This document shows, piece after piece, positions 5,355-6,571 of a DNA stretch of 6,571 bases; the stretch's first letter is position 1; the number at the start of each line of letters is the position of its first letter. Under the pieces are notes generated by a model, which saw only the letters and a list, made by a program, of their open reading frames with translations, searched no databases and was not told where the DNA came from. Both the position numbers and the translations under genes were made by a program. Origin of the DNA: an uncultured Clostridia bacterium (GTDB lineage Bacteria > Bacillota > Clostridia > Peptostreptococcales > Anaerovoracaceae). The stretch covers positions 1 through 6,571 of the forward strand of contig CALFUG010000116.1 of the NCBI GenBank assembly GCA_937928455.1, read 5' to 3'.

Positions 5355-6571
5355 ATGGATTTTTCCGCAGCAAATGTAGGCCTATGGAATGTGGTGGTCC
5401 AATTTGGAATCATCGCCGCTACGGTTTTGGCGGCAAATGCCCTTCGCAGGAATTTCCCCATCATTCGTAATTCCTTAATGCCCACGGCAGTATTGGGGGG
5501 ATTTTTGCTATTAATCCTTCGTTCGACGGGGATCCTCAATATGCAACTGGAACTATTGGAGATGATTACTTATCACGGGATTGCTTTGGGGTTCATCGCC
5601 ATGACCCTGCGGGTGCCGGAGCCTTCCACTATGGAGGAGACCGGACGTTGGGTGGGGGTGCGAAGCGGTTCCCTGATAGTCAGCGTGTATTTGTTTCAAG
5701 GGCTGATGGGGCTGTTGATTACCATCGGAGTGGGATATACTCTGATGCCCCAGTTCTTCAAATCGGCGGGAATTGTACTACCCATGGGGTTTGGGCAAGG
5801 TCCCGGACAAGCTAACAATGTGGGCACCATCTACGAGAGTTTGGGGATGGCCGGCGGAAGATCCTTCGCACTGGCCATTGCGGCCACGGGATTTCTTTGG
5901 GCCTGTGTGGCAGGAGTTATCTATCTAAACATACTTCGCCGCAAGGGATTGATTCGAGGGAATGGGTACGAAGAAATATCCGGATCTGTGACCATTGATA
6001 TGTTTCAGCATAAGGATGAGATCCCGGTGGCGGAATCGGTGGATCGCCTATCGGTGCAGGTGGCACTGGTGGTTTTGGTGTACTTGGGAACCTATCTCAC
6101 CACTTGGGGATTGACTTCCGGCATCAATGGCATATCCCCGGCAGCCGGCGGGTCGGTAAACAGCCTCTTGTGGGGATTTAACTTCATCGTGGGATCTTTG
6201 TTGGCCATGCTGCTTCGATTTATTCTTCGCCATTTAAAGGACCGGTCCATCATGACACGGCAATATCAAAACAATTACCTGCTGAGCCGAATCTCCGGAC
6301 TGGCATTCGATGTGATGATTGTGGCAGGGATTGCTTCCATTGAGATTGGGGATTTGTCCGGAAACTGGACCGTGTTCATCTTGATGTCCCTGGCCGGGGG
6401 ACTGGGTACATTCTATTATATGAAGCGGGTTACCAAGATACTTTACCCGGATTATTACTACGAAGGGTTTATGTCCATGTTTGGCATGATGACCGGTACG
6501 GTAAGCTCCGGAATCCTGCTGCTTCGTGAAATCGACCCCACCTTGAAAACACCGGCTGCCAATAATCTGGT
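5355..6571 (+). CDS. GltS-like sodium:glutamate/carboxylate symporter (3' end beyond window)
   Basis: An open frame runs from the ATG at 5355 to the window edge (405 full codons, no stop), so the C-terminus is missing. The product is a polytopic membrane protein. Hydrophobic spans lie at about 8-30, 41-61, 69-85, 104-130, 170-194, 234-253, 268-291, 308-331 and 338-356. Two Gly-rich stretches occupy equivalent places in the two halves: GFGQGPGQANNVG (residues 145-157) and MFGMMTGTVSSG (375-386), the latter followed by REIDP. They match in position the paired glycine-rich re-entrant loops of the sodium/glutamate symporter (ESS, GltS) family, although the exact residues differ from E. coli GltS. 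The expected function is sodium-coupled uptake of glutamate or a related carboxylate across the inner membrane; the substrate is uncertain. It follows the PlsC gene by 19 nt with its own Shine-Dalgarno, so it is probably the fourth gene of the operon, though it could be unrelated in function. Confidence 0.82.
   Translation, partial: MDFSAANVGLWNVVVQFGIIAATVLAANALRRNFPIIRNSLMPTAVLGGFLLLILRSTGILNMQLELLEMITYHGIALGFIAMTLRVPEPSTMEETGRWVGVRSGSLIVSVYLFQGLMGLLITIGVGYTLMPQFFKSAGIVLPMGFGQGPGQANNVGTIYESLGMAGGRSFALAIAATGFLWACVAGVIYLNILRRKGLIRGNGYEEISGSVTIDMFQHKDEIPVAESVDRLSVQVALVVLVYLGTYLTTWGLTSGINGISPAAGGSVNSLLWGFNFIVGSLLAMLLRFILRHLKDRSIMTRQYQNNYLLSRISGLAFDVMIVAGIASIEIGDLSGNWTVFILMSLAGGLGTFYYMKRVTKILYPDYYYEGFMSMFGMMTGTVSSGILLLREIDPTLKTPAANNL

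Overview
The window looks like chromosomal DNA from an anaerobic Clostridia-type Firmicute. The pointers are tight same-strand gene packing, AAGGAG-type ribosome binding sites, near-consensus housekeeping (sigma-A) promoters, and protein families common in Clostridia: a CoA-acylating aldehyde dehydrogenase, a lipoyl-free E2-like acyltransferase, and a PlsC protein with a zinc ribbon. Base composition by eye is near balanced, so a low-GC Clostridium sensu stricto is less likely than a mid-GC relative. No genus can be assigned. All genes are on the + strand. There are no RNA genes, mobile elements, CRISPR arrays or long repeats, and no gene-free stretch above 100 bases.

Layout. (1) 1-1464: a perfect -10 box at the left edge, then an acylating aldehyde dehydrogenase of the succinate-semialdehyde dehydrogenase (SucD) type. 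(2) 1465-1545: a short intergenic gap with no visible terminator. It holds a strong promoter (TTGAAA, 16 bp, TATAAT) and a perfect 7-bp inverted repeat over the -10 box and expected transcription start, a candidate operator. (3) 1546-5335: three closely packed genes. These are an E2/CAT-fold acyltransferase-like protein without a lipoyl domain (TTG start), an AMP-forming acyl-CoA/acyl-ACP synthetase overlapping it by 11 nt, and a PlsC-type acyltransferase with a C-terminal zinc ribbon and probable PH-like domain. (4) 5355-end: a GltS-like sodium/carboxylate symporter that begins 19 nt later with its own good Shine-Dalgarno and is cut by the right edge of the window.

How they may work together (inference). 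The ligase would activate a fatty or other carboxylic acid and the PlsC protein would pass the acyl group to a lysolipid or another membrane acceptor. This resembles a split, reversed version of the E. coli Aas acyltransferase-ligase fusion. The E2-like protein is the puzzle: the position of the universal catalytic His in the HxxxDG motif holds Glu, so it may use another base, do different chemistry, or act as an acyl-CoA-binding partner. The transporter may belong to the same transcript and supply a carboxylate or amino acid. The best candidate for an undescribed system is this E2-like/ligase/PlsC set with its putative operator. The families themselves are recognisable, but I know of no experimentally defined function for the combination.
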